From Trochalopteron elliotii (lineage: Eukaryota > Chordata > Aves > Passeriformes > Leiothrichidae), in contig JANPWX010000038.1 of NCBI GenBank assembly GCA_024734555.1, forward strand, positions 3,482,758 to 3,546,757: a DNA stretch of 64,000 nt. The letters are read 5' to 3'. The notes below the pieces were generated by a model that ran no database searches, was not told where the DNA came from, and was given only the letters and a program-made list of their open reading frames with translations. The position numbers and the translations under genes are program-made. Below, one piece after another: positions 25,601 through 40,482 of this stretch (position 1 is the first letter of the stretch; the number at the start of each line of letters is the position of its first letter).

Positions 25601-28560
25601 TAGATGAGGAATGTGTATGGTGTGTGATGCATATAGAAGGCTTGTTAAAGTTGGCAGTCTAGATTTCAGAAAAGGTGGTGAAAGAAGACAGGAGGTAAAT
25701 GCAGCAGTATCTGATTTCAGCTTTATAGCACTCGCAGGCTCTGAGGGCAGGCAAGCTCAGTGTGACCTTGGAAATCCACCTGGGATCTGGTGCCTTGCTC
25801 TCTCTCTGGTTTACATTTTACTCTCCAGCTTTATGAAATGTCATGTAATTAAACCCTCAGAGAAATGAAAGACTGCTGAATCTCATGAGTTTAGAACATT
25901 TTTTTTTTCCTTTTCCTTCAATTTCTTTAGTGGAAAAGCGATAAATGAAGATGAAGAGGATATACAGCTTTTCCATGTGCATTTATGAATGAGGATTGTT
26001 AAGGAGATAGTAAACACACCTCAGGTTGAACAGGTAGCTCTACAAGTGCTGATTCCATGAAGTGGCCACTTTTCATGGAGCATGTGAAGTGCAGGGAAGG
26101 GTTTTACTTGTTTTGTTAGTTGAATCATTTCCCTCAAGTGTGTTCTTAAAGCCCTTTGACTAATGAGAAAACTAGAAGGCGTTTCTTTTGGCAACAGATA
26201 AGTAAAATATTGTGCTGGAAATCATCCCAGGAGAAGAAGGTGTTCTCGATGTTCAAGAAAATCCCATCTCTCACCTTTTGAAAATTTCTGTTCAGATGAG
26301 TGAATATTCCTCCTTATGTTTCCTTCTAGATGGTGAGGGAAGGAAGGGAGGAGAGTAAAGTGAGAGGGAAATAATATGCATGTGGTCAACCCAAAATTAA
26401 TTGCTTTGCTAATGCTACTATTCCTCTGATTGACCTTTCCAAGGTGTTACCATGTTTACATTATTAGCTGGACCAGCTGTCTGAAATGGGTTGTGTGGTG
26501 GTAAATGGCATTGCCTCCCTTTGACCCTGCTCAGGAATTCAGGAAGGGAATAAGGGAATTAATTGGGTCTTTCTCAGAGGCAGCCTCAGCAGCAGTGTGG
26601 GGTTCCCAGTTTCTGTAGGGTTCACTTTGGGTTTGGGGGCTTGTTTCCATTTCCATTTAATTTAATAAACATATTGCAAGGAAGGAGATTCATTCTTCTA
26701 AGGAAGGATGTGGTAGGAAAAGACTGATCAAAGATGTGATGAGAAAAGATAGCTCTCTACTAGATTTTCCTGCTGGAAAAGCACCATTAGAAAGAATTGT
26801 AAGGTTTTATGGGGACAGGATCATATACTATGGAGAGTTTGCCTAGAGATTTATGTAGTTTGGATAAGCATTCTGGCTCAGAGCCTTTCTGTATGTTAAA
26901 CTTGAAATGAAATTAAGGGAGGCGGGAAAGAATAGACTTTATTTTTTTTAGTGCTTGTACCAGCAATGTTGATTCTTTCTCTCACCACTTCAAATTTTAT
27001 TTCTTTTTGTAAGGTCAGTCGGATTGGATGAATTATAGGCAACCTGTTTATGTAACCAACTTAGAAGCATTTTCCCAAGTTGATATGTAAAAATGGAGCT
27101 CTCAAAGGTTCACACAGAGCGTTATTTTGGAGTCTGAATATTTTATTGTGAAGATGTGAAACAGTTTAGTGCCATTTATTATGTAGTGGTTGTGAAATAA
27201 TTTTTACAGGTTTATATCAGCCATAGTACTGCAGTGTTGATTTTGTAAAACTCTAAAATTTTCTTACACAGTAGCAAGCAGCTGTCCTCATTTAGCTAAT
27301 AACTATTGTTTACTTTTATATTTTCTTCTATTTGACTGCAACATGTGAATTACTTGCTTTCAGGCTTTTCTGTTGCTTTTACACTTTGTGCTACCATAAA
27401 TTTCTGTAGATCAAGCAGTGAATCAAAATGAGTATGTTTTAGTTCCATGTTATATTCTACACCAATAAAGCAATTCGGGTGTTTTACTTATTTTTTATCT
27501 TTTCCATTATTTGTACTGTATGAAAAGTGAAAAACCACCCTCTGGCTTTGAGCAGTCAGCAGGGATGAGATTAATTAAACCCTACTCCCAGCTGCAACTA
27601 TGAAATAAAGGTAATAATTCTAGAAAAAGTAGGCATCATTTTATGAAGAGCAGGAAGGCTCAAGACAGCATACATCCATTTCATTTCACAAGCAAGTAAT
27701 TTAGCCGATTTTGTTCAACAATCTTCTGTTAAACAGAGGTTGTTCTGGATGGTAACAATGATCAAATTGTTAGCAGCATTCTCCCAGACATAAGGATAGC
27801 AGCCCCAAAAGAAGGTGAAGTGTATTTTGAATAGGTGCTTGGAACTAAAGATGGCCATCCAGGACAAGTGGGAGGCCACAGAGCAGCAGCCTTGAGGAAC
27901 AGTGGCCTAGAGCAGATCAGAGCTCTGTTTTCTCTCCCTATCTCATAATCTGCACTTGCCAGAATTTGTTGTGTAGAGCAGCAGGATGCTCATCATTCTC
28001 TTAGAGTTCAGTAGGGTAATGAGAAAGTTTTGGCATTTTGTGATATTTTATCAGTGTTGCTGTGTTGAGAAACATGGATAAAGAGAGAAGGTGTCCCAAA
28101 TCCAGAGAATAGATTGGAGGATGACAAAACTGTGCATGATGGATGGTGGGTGGTGCTTTGTGGAAGCTCAGGGATATCAAAGCTGATCTGCAAAGTACCT
28201 CTAGATATGTCACCTGAATTATTGTCCATCTGAAATAACTCCTGCTTCTTCAAGCTGCAAGTATTGTTGCAATGATGTCCTGAACTTTTAAAATCATGTC
28301 TGGTGAAGCAACTTCTGCTAATGTGACTTCTATCATAAACCAGAGACAGCTTGTAGATTTGTTTGTCACTTTAGGGTGTGTAAAAAGTTAATGGGAGAAG
28401 TACTTGTTCTGTTAAATTAAATGGCAAAACTCAATGTGATGAACCTTGCAGTTTCATTCTACTTACACATGATGAGCATGATGAGGGATTCTTTTACACA
28501 CATACCTTTTTTTTTATTTTTTCCTCAAAACCAAAAAAAAACAATCTAACAAAAAAGCAG

Positions 28561-28622
28561 ATCACACAGAATATTCTGAGTTGGAAGGGACCCACAAGGA
28601 TCATTGAGTCCAACTCTTAAAG
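28561..28622 (-). mobile_element. CR1 / CR1-tailed SINE 3' end fragment
   Basis: 'cacagaatattctgagttgg' followed by an 'aagggacccacaaggatcat' block and 'gagtccaactctt' is the reverse complement of the conserved CR1 3' end, which passerine SINEs also use as a tail. Only about 60 bp remain, so LINE and SINE cannot be told apart. Confidence 0.8.
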
Positions 28623-31600
28623 GATTAGAATGTTTATAAAGCCAAAATTTCCAGACATTGGAAGTAAGGCTGCCAGTCCTCAAAGTTCAAGGAGAGAAAA
28701 GGGACGGTGGTGCTACGCAATTTAATGTTCCTGACATAGGGGAGAGAGGTTTTAAGTGAACCTCTGCCAAAGTGTTAGTATGAATTGTGCTTTCTAGGCA
28801 AGTGATTTCAGTTCAGCTTGTCAGAAAGTATCATGTTCCCTGTCAAGGTGTGTTTATTGTTTTCTGGGGGGCGCAATCTGAGACCGTACTGCACAGAGCT
28901 GAACCTCTGAACTCGAAGTACTATTATACAAAAAGGTGTTCTCAAATACAAATCAGATTATCAGGTGCCTCAGATGTGATATCCAGAGCTAGTGGAAGCC
29001 CCAACTTCTCTGCAGAAGAGAATAGTTTCTTTACCTTATTAATGTGCTATTCAGAAAAAAAGTGTTCAGACCCATGGAGCACTCACTGTATTGATGAACA
29101 TCTTCCTGCCGGAAATGAAATATTCTGTCTTCACAGCAGGTTTGCACTAAAAATTTCCTAGGACCACACAGTGAGAAAGTGCTTTCTAGACAGGACTTTC
29201 CAGGACTTGCTTTGAATGAGGAAGTACTCCAAAGCTCAGGAGTAATGTTTCTTAAAATTGATTTTGACATAGTTAAGTTTGTGCACAGAGTAGGCTGAAC
29301 AAACTTTTCTGCAGGAATCTTGACTCTGACATTTCTTGAAGTTTCAAGCACTTGAATTTTGTGTACCTAATGTTCTTTTAACTTCTTTCTAAGTACCCAG
29401 AAACAGCTAATTGCCCATGACAGATTTGTCTTGTTTGTGGACTAATTATTCCATAGATGCATAGCCTTCTATGCCAGTTATGCACAGATGGTTTGGGTTC
29501 AGTCCACATCACTTACTGGAGAAGTGTTGTACAGAAGTGTCCGTGATACTTCCAGGACTGGTTTGGGTCTGGAAGTAATTCAGCTGCTTCCATGTGGAGC
29601 TTGATGTTATTGCTCATAGAGCAGAGCTTGCTGTAAAACACTCCTGTCTCCAAATTGTCTCTGCACCATCTTCTTCAGTGTTGTTATCCTTGGATCCTAT
29701 AACCATACAGTCCTATGTAACTCCTACTAAGGGGGTGCTGACCAATTATACAGTCACAGAAACATGCTTGGTTCATATGAGGATTACCAATAATGTTCTA
29801 GTCACTGAATCATAGGACAATCAGCAAAAGGAATAAAATCACCCAAAAATATTCTCTATAAATAATATATGATTGTTCAACTGCATTTCTCTTTTACAGG
29901 GTTACTGATAAATAAGAAATGTAGATGGTCAAACCTGAATAAAGCCACCACCTTCATCTTCATATTCAGCCATTACATGATTGTATCTCCCTGCCACTAC
30001 ATAGATGACAATTAGTTACTGATGACAGACCTTAAATTCTTTTGTCAAACGAAGCTTATGCCCCCAAATATTTTCTTTTTGTTCTTAGATCCATTTTATT
30101 CCTGTTTTTATATGCTAAGAAAATCAAGTTAGAAGCAGAGACTCTCTGTTCTGTCTTTCTGTCAATCAGAAATTAGAATTTAAAAAAAAATTTTGTAAAT
30201 GTCAACTGTGAATTTTGAGAAGGCGAAGAAACAGGATGGGTGTGCATTGTGCTTGGCTGTCCACCTCTTGAGTCAGAGAGGAAAAAAGTCTGAGCATGAC
30301 ACTGATGATTTCATTGTGTTTCTCTTTAAGAATTGCTGTAATAAGGTGAGATTCAGAATTCAAAGGAGTTCTCGCTATCACCGTGCTGAAGGGGGGGAAA
30401 AAAAGAATAGAGGGATTAGAAGAGAATTACAGTTAATTTGGAAGGAATCTTTGCTCATTATCTGACATGAATGAGCAGAGACATAAAACAGCATTTTCAG
30501 TCAATATTTTGGAAGAGTGTGAGCTTTGTACTTAAAGGGATTTGTAATTATGTCTCTTCCCTGCACCTTTCTCATGGGAAGTCCACTTCAAATGGGAGAT
30601 ATGAACTTGTGGCTTGAGCACATTCTTTACTGTGAGATTTGAAAGGAGACTGTATAACCCTAAATTTCACATAGCAACAGACATACTTGAAACAAAAAGA
30701 AATAAAAAGCACATTTAATGAAGTGTTGTATTGGTTTTCTTTCTAGTGCTGACTTTGGCTTTGTTTAGCCAGTACTTAAAGAATAGAGTCTTTCATTAAT
30801 TTGCCCTAACAAGCATAAATTCAAGAGATGAAAGTGAATTCTTTAATGGCATGCACATTACTGCAGGGTGGAGTCTATCTGAAACATTAGAGACAGGCTG
30901 AGCATGCTGAAGAGCAATCTGAAAAGTATATCAAGAATTTAGTTTCAGCATCTGTCATGGTATAATTACAATAAAGAAAATTAGAAAGATACATTCACTA
31001 TTGTTTTTAAGGCAGGTAAATTAATAAAAAGTGACAGATGCATTATTTTTTAAGAATAAAATTATAAAATTACTGGATGTTGGGATCTATCTCTCAGTAG
31101 ATAAAAGAGATCTTTCTTGATTGAAACAGCTTGTATTTTCAGGCTGTTCGGTTTGATTCATTCTTAGCCAGCACAGTCTGCTGAGGAGGCTGGGGTGCTG
31201 TGAGAAAGCCTTACTTCTAGTCTTCTCTTTGCTTTGAACAGACATTTTCTTCTCCCGCTTTTCTTAGGAAATATTTTAATTTAGTTGCTGAATTTAAAGC
31301 ATAGTGAGTTCTTATTTATCCTACTGATTTCTGCCCTTGAGTCAGTCCTTCTTGAGCAGGGGAGGAAACTTTTATTCAAGGATTTTGGATGGTCTGGAAT
31401 ACAGTTAAGAAAAATATGACTTTCTGTGCTGCTCTACAGTGATCTTTAAATCAGTTGGTTTCAAGATGATAAAAGCATTGAAGAAATCTCAAGTTTGTAT
31501 TAAAAAGCATCATTTTAAAAAGCAGAGCTTCTTTACCTTTTTTTGACATTAACATTTCAAACACTACTCAAGTGCCCTGGAATGATCTTAATACATCTGT

Positions 31601-33971
31601 GCTGTGTGTTCACTTGTTGCATTCCTGTCTGCTGAGATGCTGAAAGCCAATGTATCCCTTTAGAGAAACTTTTGAACTTGTTGAAAATCATGTACCTGTT
31701 GTCACTTAAGCAACAAGAAATGACAAAAGTGATTCCACGTAAAGTGTTGTGTAGTGCTTCTTAAAATAATCTTTCTTTTACTGTGCTTTTCACACATAAT
31801 ACCTCACGTTGGAAGAAGAGGGACGTATGTTTGGAATACATCTCCAGGTGAAGGAACTATGTAAGAATTAAGAAAACAGCTTTATATTGAAGTAAACAGC
31901 TGGAGAAGTTTACTTGTGTTTTTATTCTCAGTGCATCTCTTCCCTGGTATTCCCCAAACATACCTTATGCTAATGGCTAAAATAAACAGTGTTTGAATTT
32001 ACCTCAAAATTGGATGGCTTCCTGAGGGTCACTTTTGGCAGCATGCTTTGTTTCCTGCAAAACCCTCTGTGAGAAGTGATGTAAAACACCAGTGGTAGGA
32101 TTACTGTTTTCAGTGGTTTTCATTCATCCTTCTTTCACTGCTTTTCTGTTCTTCAGGAATATAGTTTGCAACTTTTTTTTAGAAGTCCAGGCTTATTGAG
32201 TGAATGCCATAATACACGAATTTTGGAGACTGGCTGTTGGCATGGGAGTAGCAGAGGTAAATTTACATGCCCCTGGAAATCATTGCAACTCTCTGTAAGC
32301 CTCTCTGCCAAACACTGGTTTAAGTGTTTTTAGCTACCATACTAATTGCACCACTGTTATCCCAGGGTGCCAAACTGAGCCCATGTTTACCAGCCCAGGG
32401 CTGGACCTCCGAGAATGAAGGTGAGCTTAGAAAACAAAGAACTTCTATCTAGGGGAACACTAGCTCTCATGATAGCATCAACTTGTTGCTACATGACAGC
32501 AAGAAATCATTGATCAATGTTATGCTTTACAAAGACTGTGCTGATGGAGTTAGGCAATGTTTGAAATTTCAACTGGCACAGTTGTTTATCTTGTTTTTTA
32601 TTCTTCTATTCCTCTAATAAGAACAATACAATACAATAATATATTCCTCTAATAAGAATTGTATGGAAATATGAAAATTATAAATTATTAAATGATAGGA
32701 ATGTAGTAAGATGTTCCTGTAGTAAGAGGAATACAATAATGCTTGGAATTGTTGATTTTCCCCCTTTTGCTTCCCTGAGAATCTTCTTAACTTTTAGGAA
32801 AAAAATAAATATTAGGAAATGTGTCTTACTACCCCAGGAGAAGCAGGGGAAAAAAGCTATAAGTGAGAATTTATCACTTGCTCACTTCAAAGCCACAGGT
32901 TTTGTTTTGGAAGGTTTACAGTTTTACTAAGAAGAAACACTGTTGATGACTAAAAATGTTCAGTATGTGAACACTTTACCCTCCCATACGTCCTTTCTCT
33001 GCTCTAGTGTTCGTCCATTTGTTAAACAGCCCAGCTGTGCCACACTTGCCAGAGATGTCAGGAACGTCAAGACAGTGTTCTTTTTTCCATAGTCACTGGC
33101 AAAAGAGCCTACTTGTAGTCAGCAAAGATCCTGCTGATGTGTAATAGAAAAAAAAAATCCATATATTCCCTCATACTTTTCTTTGCTCCAGGTGCAAAGA
33201 CACACAGAGTCCAACAATGAAAATAACCAGTGTTTTTTGCTGAGACTGAGTACTGATTGCATTTTCTTCTCAACCCACCTCTGACTCCACAGTGTTTCCC
33301 AGACCAAAAGCTGAGTTCATTCTCAAAGCTTAGGTTTTCTGCATTTAAAGCAGATGCTGGAATTCCAAACTGATGTGCTGTATGTAATTGATAATGATTG
33401 ATAAAAGACAGCTTGCACCTGCAGGACCTTTCTTTGTCCAGGGTAAATAGGTGTCTGAGGAGCTCAAGAAAGGGAGCTGCAGAAATTATCTTTTCCATTC
33501 TGCAAAGGTTGGTTTGTGTTTCCCTCTTTGTACCTTCAAAGTCAGGATTAGTATTGTTTACACAGACAGAAGGCTTATGTTCATGATGATTAATGGACAG
33601 GGAAAGGCCTTGAAATCCATCACATCTAGCACACTGCCAGACTAAATTACTCAATCAGCTCCCAAATAGAAGGGCTAAGGTATCACTTCTTGGGAGGCTC
33701 ACTAAATTTCCCTAGTTTAATCCTAAATTGAAGGTTTTGGGATTTTTTTGAGACATCTGGCTTAATGTGTAGTTTTTGTTTCTCGACTGTATATTAATCT
33801 TCAGTTTAAATTCAGTTTAATTCAATTTCAGTGTTATGAAAGGGACTGAATATATGATTGGCAGAGTAAAAACAGAGCCAGACTTCAGAGGTGCACAATA
33901 AAAGGAGAAAAGGCCTGCCACTAGCTGAAATACAGGAAATTTGATTTACACTAAAAAAAATGAATAAAAAA

Positions 33972-34110
33972 ATCTCGTGAGGGTGTCTGAGCACTGGCAC
34001 AGGTTGCCCAGAGAGGCTGAGCAGCTACCTCACCCAAATGTACAGAGTCATGCACAACCTACTCTAGATTTTCTTAGTTTGAGCAAGAGGTTGGGCTAGG
34101 CAGCTTTGAG
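33972..34110 (+). mobile_element. CR1 LINE fragment, sense, degraded
   Basis: The block 'gcactggcacaggttgccca' followed by 'gagaggctga' is diagnostic of CR1. It is followed by increasingly diverged sequence to 'gggctaggcagc'. Confidence 0.8.
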
Positions 34111-34682
34111 CATGACAAATCCAGTATAAAAAATTTAAAATACATTTAAATATAAGAAAAGGTACCTAATCCTGAAACAGATCCTAATTTCTGCCCTGAA
34201 ACCAAACCACTTCTTGCTAGCTGCAGCATCAGTACTCAGTGCAAGAGTCCATAGCTGGAAGATGAGGTAAGTCCATTGGAGATAAGTCTTCAGTATTTGC
34301 ATGGGCAATGTCCTGCTCTGTTTGATGCTTTTGCAGAGTAGCTCAGCTTCACAGGAAAATCTGGCAATCTCATCATCATGTCCTGCTTCCTGAGAATTTA
34401 AGTTCTGAGGGCCAATGAAGAAGTCTTCTTGGAAAATGCTTTAAAACTCAAAAAATCACAATTTTTAAGAAAAATTTGTAATTTCATATATATATTGGAT
34501 GAAGATTATTCAGTGTTATAGCCAGTATTAGCTCCATTAAGAACTAGCTGCTTTAATTCAGCTCTATATCTGCATATATGTTATCTTAACTACAGGCTAC
34601 CATGCATCTCTTTTTCCAAATACATTTTGCTTCATAAAGCACTGAAGATGAATAAGCATCTTTTAAAACCATCTAGTCAAGC

Positions 34683-34800
34683 TTTTATTTTCTTCTTTTC
34701 TTTTGTCTTTTTTTTCCTTCTCCCATCTTCTTCCTTCCTTAATTCTTCCTTTTGTCTAGTTTCTTTCTGTCTTTGCTTTTTTTCATTCTTCCATGCTTCT
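34683..34800 (+). repeat. Polypyrimidine tract
   Basis: About 115 bp made almost only of C and T on the plus strand (TTC, CTTTT and TTCC units). It could slow polymerase or mimic splice-acceptor tracts, but no AG-bounded exon follows. Confidence 0.8.
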
Positions 34801-37800
34801 AGTCAGTTTGCAAAATAGCAGTCCAATTCTCAGCTATATTTGCTCACTTATTAATAAGGTATTTTAATTACATATTTCTTCTTCATAAGGAAGTGTTTTA
34901 TCTATTCTATATAAGCTGTACCCAGTTTATTTTACATTGCTGTGTTATTAATCTTGTAAAACATGCTAGAACAGTGCATTTAAAGCTGGAGTGCTGCGAC
35001 ATAAAATAATGATTAAAACAATTATGGCTAATCATGCAAATCTTTTATAATGCATATATGTAAGCCAAGTTTTACTTCGTTTAAAAAGGATTTCAGTAGT
35101 TTACCTATTGGCAGAGTCAAGTGAGAGTCCATTCGTTCTTTACACTCAAGTAAATTTTTTAAAATAGCACAAAAGAAATACTAGAAGAGGAGCTGCTTTG
35201 GCTCTGGTGGGGACTGTGCACTGCCACAGTGTTTCATGGTGTGTGTAAAGCTTTTGATGAAACATGCCAGCTGATTAAGGGTGCTGTATCCCCTTTGACT
35301 TTGCTGTGTCCTGTTTTAAAGGGAGAAACACCAGAGGAAAAGGATGGCGGAGGAAACATGGAGAAGAGAAAACTCCTCTGTAGAATGTTTCTGTGGTGGT
35401 GTACTTGTGGTGTCTCTATGTATTTTCTGTAAAGTAGACAGAGGGAAAAATGAAGATTAAGTTTGATCTGGAAATCCACTGTTTCTGCAAAAGATTTGAA
35501 TTTTGAGTAATTCTTTAGGTCTGAAACTAGCTTGCAGAGGTTCCCAAAGTGCATAAGACTAAAAATTGAAGTAATTTTGACCATGAGAACTTCTGAAGTA
35601 TAATAGCAACGTAATGCAGTGACATTTGTTCACAGCTGTTTTTGCAGCTTTGGTTCATAGCACTAGTTCTGCAATGTGATTTTTCTGACATAGTTGTTTA
35701 ATAGAAGTTCAGCCTGTGGTTAATATGGGAGTTGTGAAAATTAATTCCTTAGCCTATTTCAACCATGATGTTGTTATAATAGAAAGAACAAATGAACAGA
35801 GGACAAAAATGCAAAATTAAGAAAAGAGTTGGGATTTAAAAAAAACTTTGATAAGAAAAAAAATATTCATGCATTTGTGGCCAGGGACAAGATTGTTTTT
35901 AGCTCCTAGATGACATTACATATAGCTTCAACAATAGTAGAGTAATAGTTTTACAAATAGCAGATTTTTCACTGAAGCTAAAACCAACCCATACAAATAG
36001 TAACAGAGGAAAAAAACAACACCAACCCCCAAACATACAAATTTTAGGTGGTTCTAGCCCTGTGGACTGAGTGTGAGACATGAGATTTGCTGCAGTGTTG
36101 CTTTGTAAGATGACTTTCAGAAGCAGTGGAGAGTCCAAGTCATCTGTTTTATCGGATGTCACCTCTTAGAAGGAGCTCTGCTGTGATTTGGCTAATTTTC
36201 AAGTAGCTGGATGGTACAGAAGTTGTATTTAATAATGATTTCTCATCAGGGAAGTTAAATATCCTTGGATATTATAGAGACTATAAGCTCTGATCTGAGA
36301 GTGTGCATGCAGGCATGTTGGGAATGTGCAAAAAGTAGCAGCTCCTGACATCCAGCATATCAGGGCTGAGCTGAGTTGGAGGTTTTGTGCTCAAGATGGT
36401 CCCACTTTGTAGCTGGGATCTTGCCTCTCTCTAATGAGGAAACACCAAGAAAGAAGTGTGAAGTATGGTTGTTTTCTTCAGAATTACCACCTAGTGCTTT
36501 GTAGTAGTATATTAGGTAACTGTATTATCTCTTTCCTGGGATCCCTCACTAGACATAGACTGAGTTTTTCTTCATCAGGGTGTTTGTTTATATGGAGTAT
36601 GCCTTTTTGGTGCCCAGGATAGCATACCCAAATCAACAATCAAATGGAATGAATGCAATCACACAGACCCTGGATTTCTCATTGATGATGATAAGATTTT
36701 AGCTAGCAATGAAAAGATTAATTTTAGCAGCTGATTCTTCCCCATTAGTTTCATCACCATTCTGTCTGTTGTGCACACCCTCCTGTAGTTGTACACAGCA
36801 CATGACGTGCACCACAGCTGCTGGGTATGAACTGCCTGATGAACATGGGCCAGAAGCTTTCTTGGGAGCTGAAACCTGCAGTGACAAGGTCTGTCTCTGG
36901 TCTGCTTCACGCTGTACATTTGCTAATTCTGATGGAAACAAATGCAATCACAAGATGCATCCCTGCCGTAATTCTTGACATGATGAGTAGGGGTTTGACT
37001 CATTGGAAATTGTAAGAAAATCAGTCTTCTGTGCATTCAGTGATTTTGTTTTCTCAAAGTCAGTCTTGTGGTAAAATGGAAGCAGAAAAGACTAGAGAAG
37101 CAGGTGTGGGTCTGTAGGCAAGGAACAGCTTTGAAACTTTTTCCAGTCTGGGTGGGAAAAACAGACTTTAATTTAAAGTGATGTTCATTGTGATGATGTT
37201 TTGTGCTGGAGCTTTTCCTCTTTGGTCCTGTTAACTTTATATCCCAGGAGAGTATCAGTGCCAATACTGACAAGTTTTTAGAGGCTTTCTTAAACCTCTT
37301 ATTTCATAGAAATCTCTGAGCTTTCTAGATGGTCTGTCCTTTCTACCCTAAGCCTTTCCTAAGAAATCCAGCAATTTTCCACTTGAAAATAGTTACGGGT
37401 AAAGTCACACACTACTTTCACATAAGATTAAGGATTTGACAAGGGTAGTGGGAACAAAGAAATTCCAAATTAGGTTTGCTTCGTATTTAACCTCCCCTCT
37501 CCCACCCCCTTGTTGCACAATAGTAAACTTTCCTATACAAGTAGGTTGTTGATATACTTCCAAAAAGAATTCCAGTTAGCTGAGGGATGGGATTAAATGG
37601 ATTAAATAGCCTCCTTGTTTTTTGGTAAAGAAAAAAGAAGTTTGGTTAAAGGCACATACAGACGTGAATTTAAATTATTTTGGACTAGATTAGCCTTCTG
37701 AACTGCCTTGCATATGAGGCTGCCCTCCCCTGGCAGGGCCCTGGATGTTGGTGGTGGATGTGTGGGCATGCTGGGTGCATGGAGCTTGTGCTTCAGCCAC

Positions 37801-40482
37801 GGCCGTTTCAGCAGAGCACAGTGTCGTGGGCTGGGAGGTGAGATAGCAGTTGGGTAGAAAAGCTGCAAAGAATGTAAAATGTCCTCTCTCAGTCTCCATT
37901 TATTGCCAAGCTGCTGTGTCTTACTCAGCCAGACCTGAGGCCTGGGAGGGCCCAAGGACCTCCAGTCACCAGCCTCCACCTACACTGGTGTTTTTGGTGG
38001 TGTCTTTCATTTTGGCTGTGTGGTGTGGTTATGGTAAAGGAAATACCTTTTCTTCCTCAGCACAGACACTTGATGGGGTATGAAAACCATCATTCTCCTT
38101 CTTTTAGGTCTTCTTGTGGCCTTTTTTTCCTAAGAATTTATGGGGCATCAGCTTTGTACAAAGTATACAGATTCTCCCTATCTTACTCTACCTCTTAATG
38201 ACAACAGATTTCTTCTCAACCGTACCCATCGTCTCATTTTTCTGACCCCTGAAGACAGGAAATAGCAGTATGAAGATCCACACCAAGATTTGGCAGAAGC
38301 TGAGAGCTTCATGTGTGGCAGATAACTACTGGAGATGTGGACACATAACTGTTTTCATCTTGGTCATTTCATGGTGTTGTTTGTAATTCTTTACCCTGTG
38401 AAACTTACTGGCCACTAGTTCAAGCAGCAATGGGAGTGGTTTTTTTCTCTTGTGTTTTTAAGAATCCCTAAAATGTTTTTTGGCTTCTTTCTAAGGTCTA
38501 CTAATATGCCTTAACATATTGCTGTTATGAAGAGTCACATCTAAGAGGCTGAAAACAAATGCATGTCAAATCTCACTTAGGCATCATGTCTAATTAGTCT
38601 TAAGTATAAGCAGTAGAGTAGTTTTGTATTGTGTACATGTTTTTTAAAGTAAACTTTTGCTGTCTTTGATTTCTATATTAATTTGGAAAACATGCTTCAA
38701 GAGTAAAATTTGTTTCACATTTGTTTCGAGTTCAAAGTAAAGCCCTTCACCCCCAACCAAAGTATTTGCAAGGGGAAAAAAATGGATTTGTTGACCTTAT
38801 CATGACTGGATCTCATCCTGATCTAGTGCCAAATCTTTTTTAGCATTGAAAGGAAGTAAAAACAAGAATTAAGAACTTTCTCTGATTACTGCTGGGATAG
38901 CAGCCTTTCCTCTACCTGCAATGAAATGCTTCAAAGCAGCCATTTATTCAGGCAGTGTAATTCGTATCTCTTTTTACTGGCTGACTTACATCTTTTATTT
39001 TACGGTATCACTTGGGCCCGTGTCCCTCCTATCTGATTTTATTCACCTGAGAGACATGTCTTCAGAGGGTGGTGACTGATTGCTTCCTGGAGAGGAGGAG
39101 CAGAGTGCCTGGCATACCCCAGTGGCAGTGCCTGCCTAAAAGACATGTTATCTCTGTGCCAGAACTCTCTTGCTTGCTTCTTCTCAGTCTTCATTGATTG
39201 TGTGGCATTCATTGAGCATGCCTTTCCTTCTAGCTTTGTGTGATAGATTAGATAAAAAATGTAAGTATGTAAAAATAGTACCTCAGGGTTTAACTGTAAA
39301 TTGACCAACTAGACCAAAAGAAAAAGGAGGAGATGGTGTAAAAATGACTGTTAGCTATTTAGCTATAGGGGTACCTAAACACTTGCCTAGCATTCTTGTC
39401 TTTGAAAATCTGCCCTCAAGGCAAAGGATGCTGCTCTGTGCACAACCTGTGTAAAAGTTAGCAAACATTCAGAATGTGTTTGGAAGCTTAATAGTGTCAT
39501 AATTCCCCTCACCCTGTGGGTGGTTTTTTTTTCCATTTTCCCCCCATAAAGCGGTGTACTAGGGGCTCATCAGGCTGTGCATTAAATAATTGAGTTGTTA
39601 TGCCAACAGGCTGTGCTAAAAAGTGTTACATCAGTGATTTCTTTTTCATCCCACTGTGCTTTGATCTCCTGCTATAAAGCAGAAGATCTAACAGTGGAAA
39701 CTTTTGAAGATGATAGATGAATTGTACTAATTCACTTTTCATAATCCTTACAAAAAATGTCTGTCCTTATCAGTCAGAAAAGATTTAATAGCTGTTGTCT
39801 CTCAAAAGTCTCATATTATCAGGATTGCAAACTATGGAATCACTGTTATGAAATATTTTACTAGGATATTTTGTAATGTTGTTGTAAAACCTTTAGGATA
39901 AATTAATAAAGATGCTTCTTTGTTATAACCATGCTTTGGTTTTTGTGTTTTCTCATTAAAATGTAAAATTTCTTTTCAAGAGAGCACTGTGCAGTAGTGA
40001 ATAGTTGATGTCCTTATTGATGTTAATTGCCCAACTTTAATTTCATATCACTGGAATTCAATGAAACTGTCAATCCAAATATACTAATTCCAAACATTGT
40101 ATATGGTGCTGAAACAAATGGTGGAAGTCTTGGCTCATGATACAGAAAGCACTGTAATTGAAGGAACCACTGTGGCAGTAAGTAGTGTGTAGAGTACTGT
40201 TTCCAGATTTTGGGAGCATAAAATGTAGCATCTTCTTGGAAGGAACAGCTGTGTGGATTTGTCTTTGAATGAAATTCACACTTATATTTTCAGATTAAGT
40301 CAGTAAAGTTAGTGCAGTTGCCCAGGATTTCATCCAGCACAATCTTGCCCAGTATATCTTTCATTAGTTGAGGTCCCCACATCTCTGGTAAATCCTGCGT
40401 AGAGAAAATTGCCAGCAGTGCTTAGAATTATAAAAAGTGTTCACCAGCTCTGATTATATTTTCTCTCTTTTCTTTGCAATAG

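Larger units (their letters stand above)
5575..40482 (+). other. FHOD-family gene, 34.9 kb intron
   Basis: A GT-AG intron bounded by GTAAAG at the donor and TTTGCAATAG at the acceptor; the flanking exons join in phase. It contains four recognisable CR1 fragments (about 9.9, 22.1, 28.6 and 34.0 kb), A-rich and T-rich runs, a GATA microsatellite and a polypyrimidine tract at about 34.7 kb. Between these I see no coding exon, RNA gene or large mobile element. The longest open frame, 181 codons on the minus strand at 33109-33654, has no recognisable domain and is treated as chance. Confidence 0.8.

Noticed and set aside
33109..33654. 181-codon open frame on the minus strand
   Set aside because: Longest non-viral frame, but no recognisable domain and no supporting splice or poly(A) context. 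In 64 kb of six-frame sequence one such frame by chance is not surprising.
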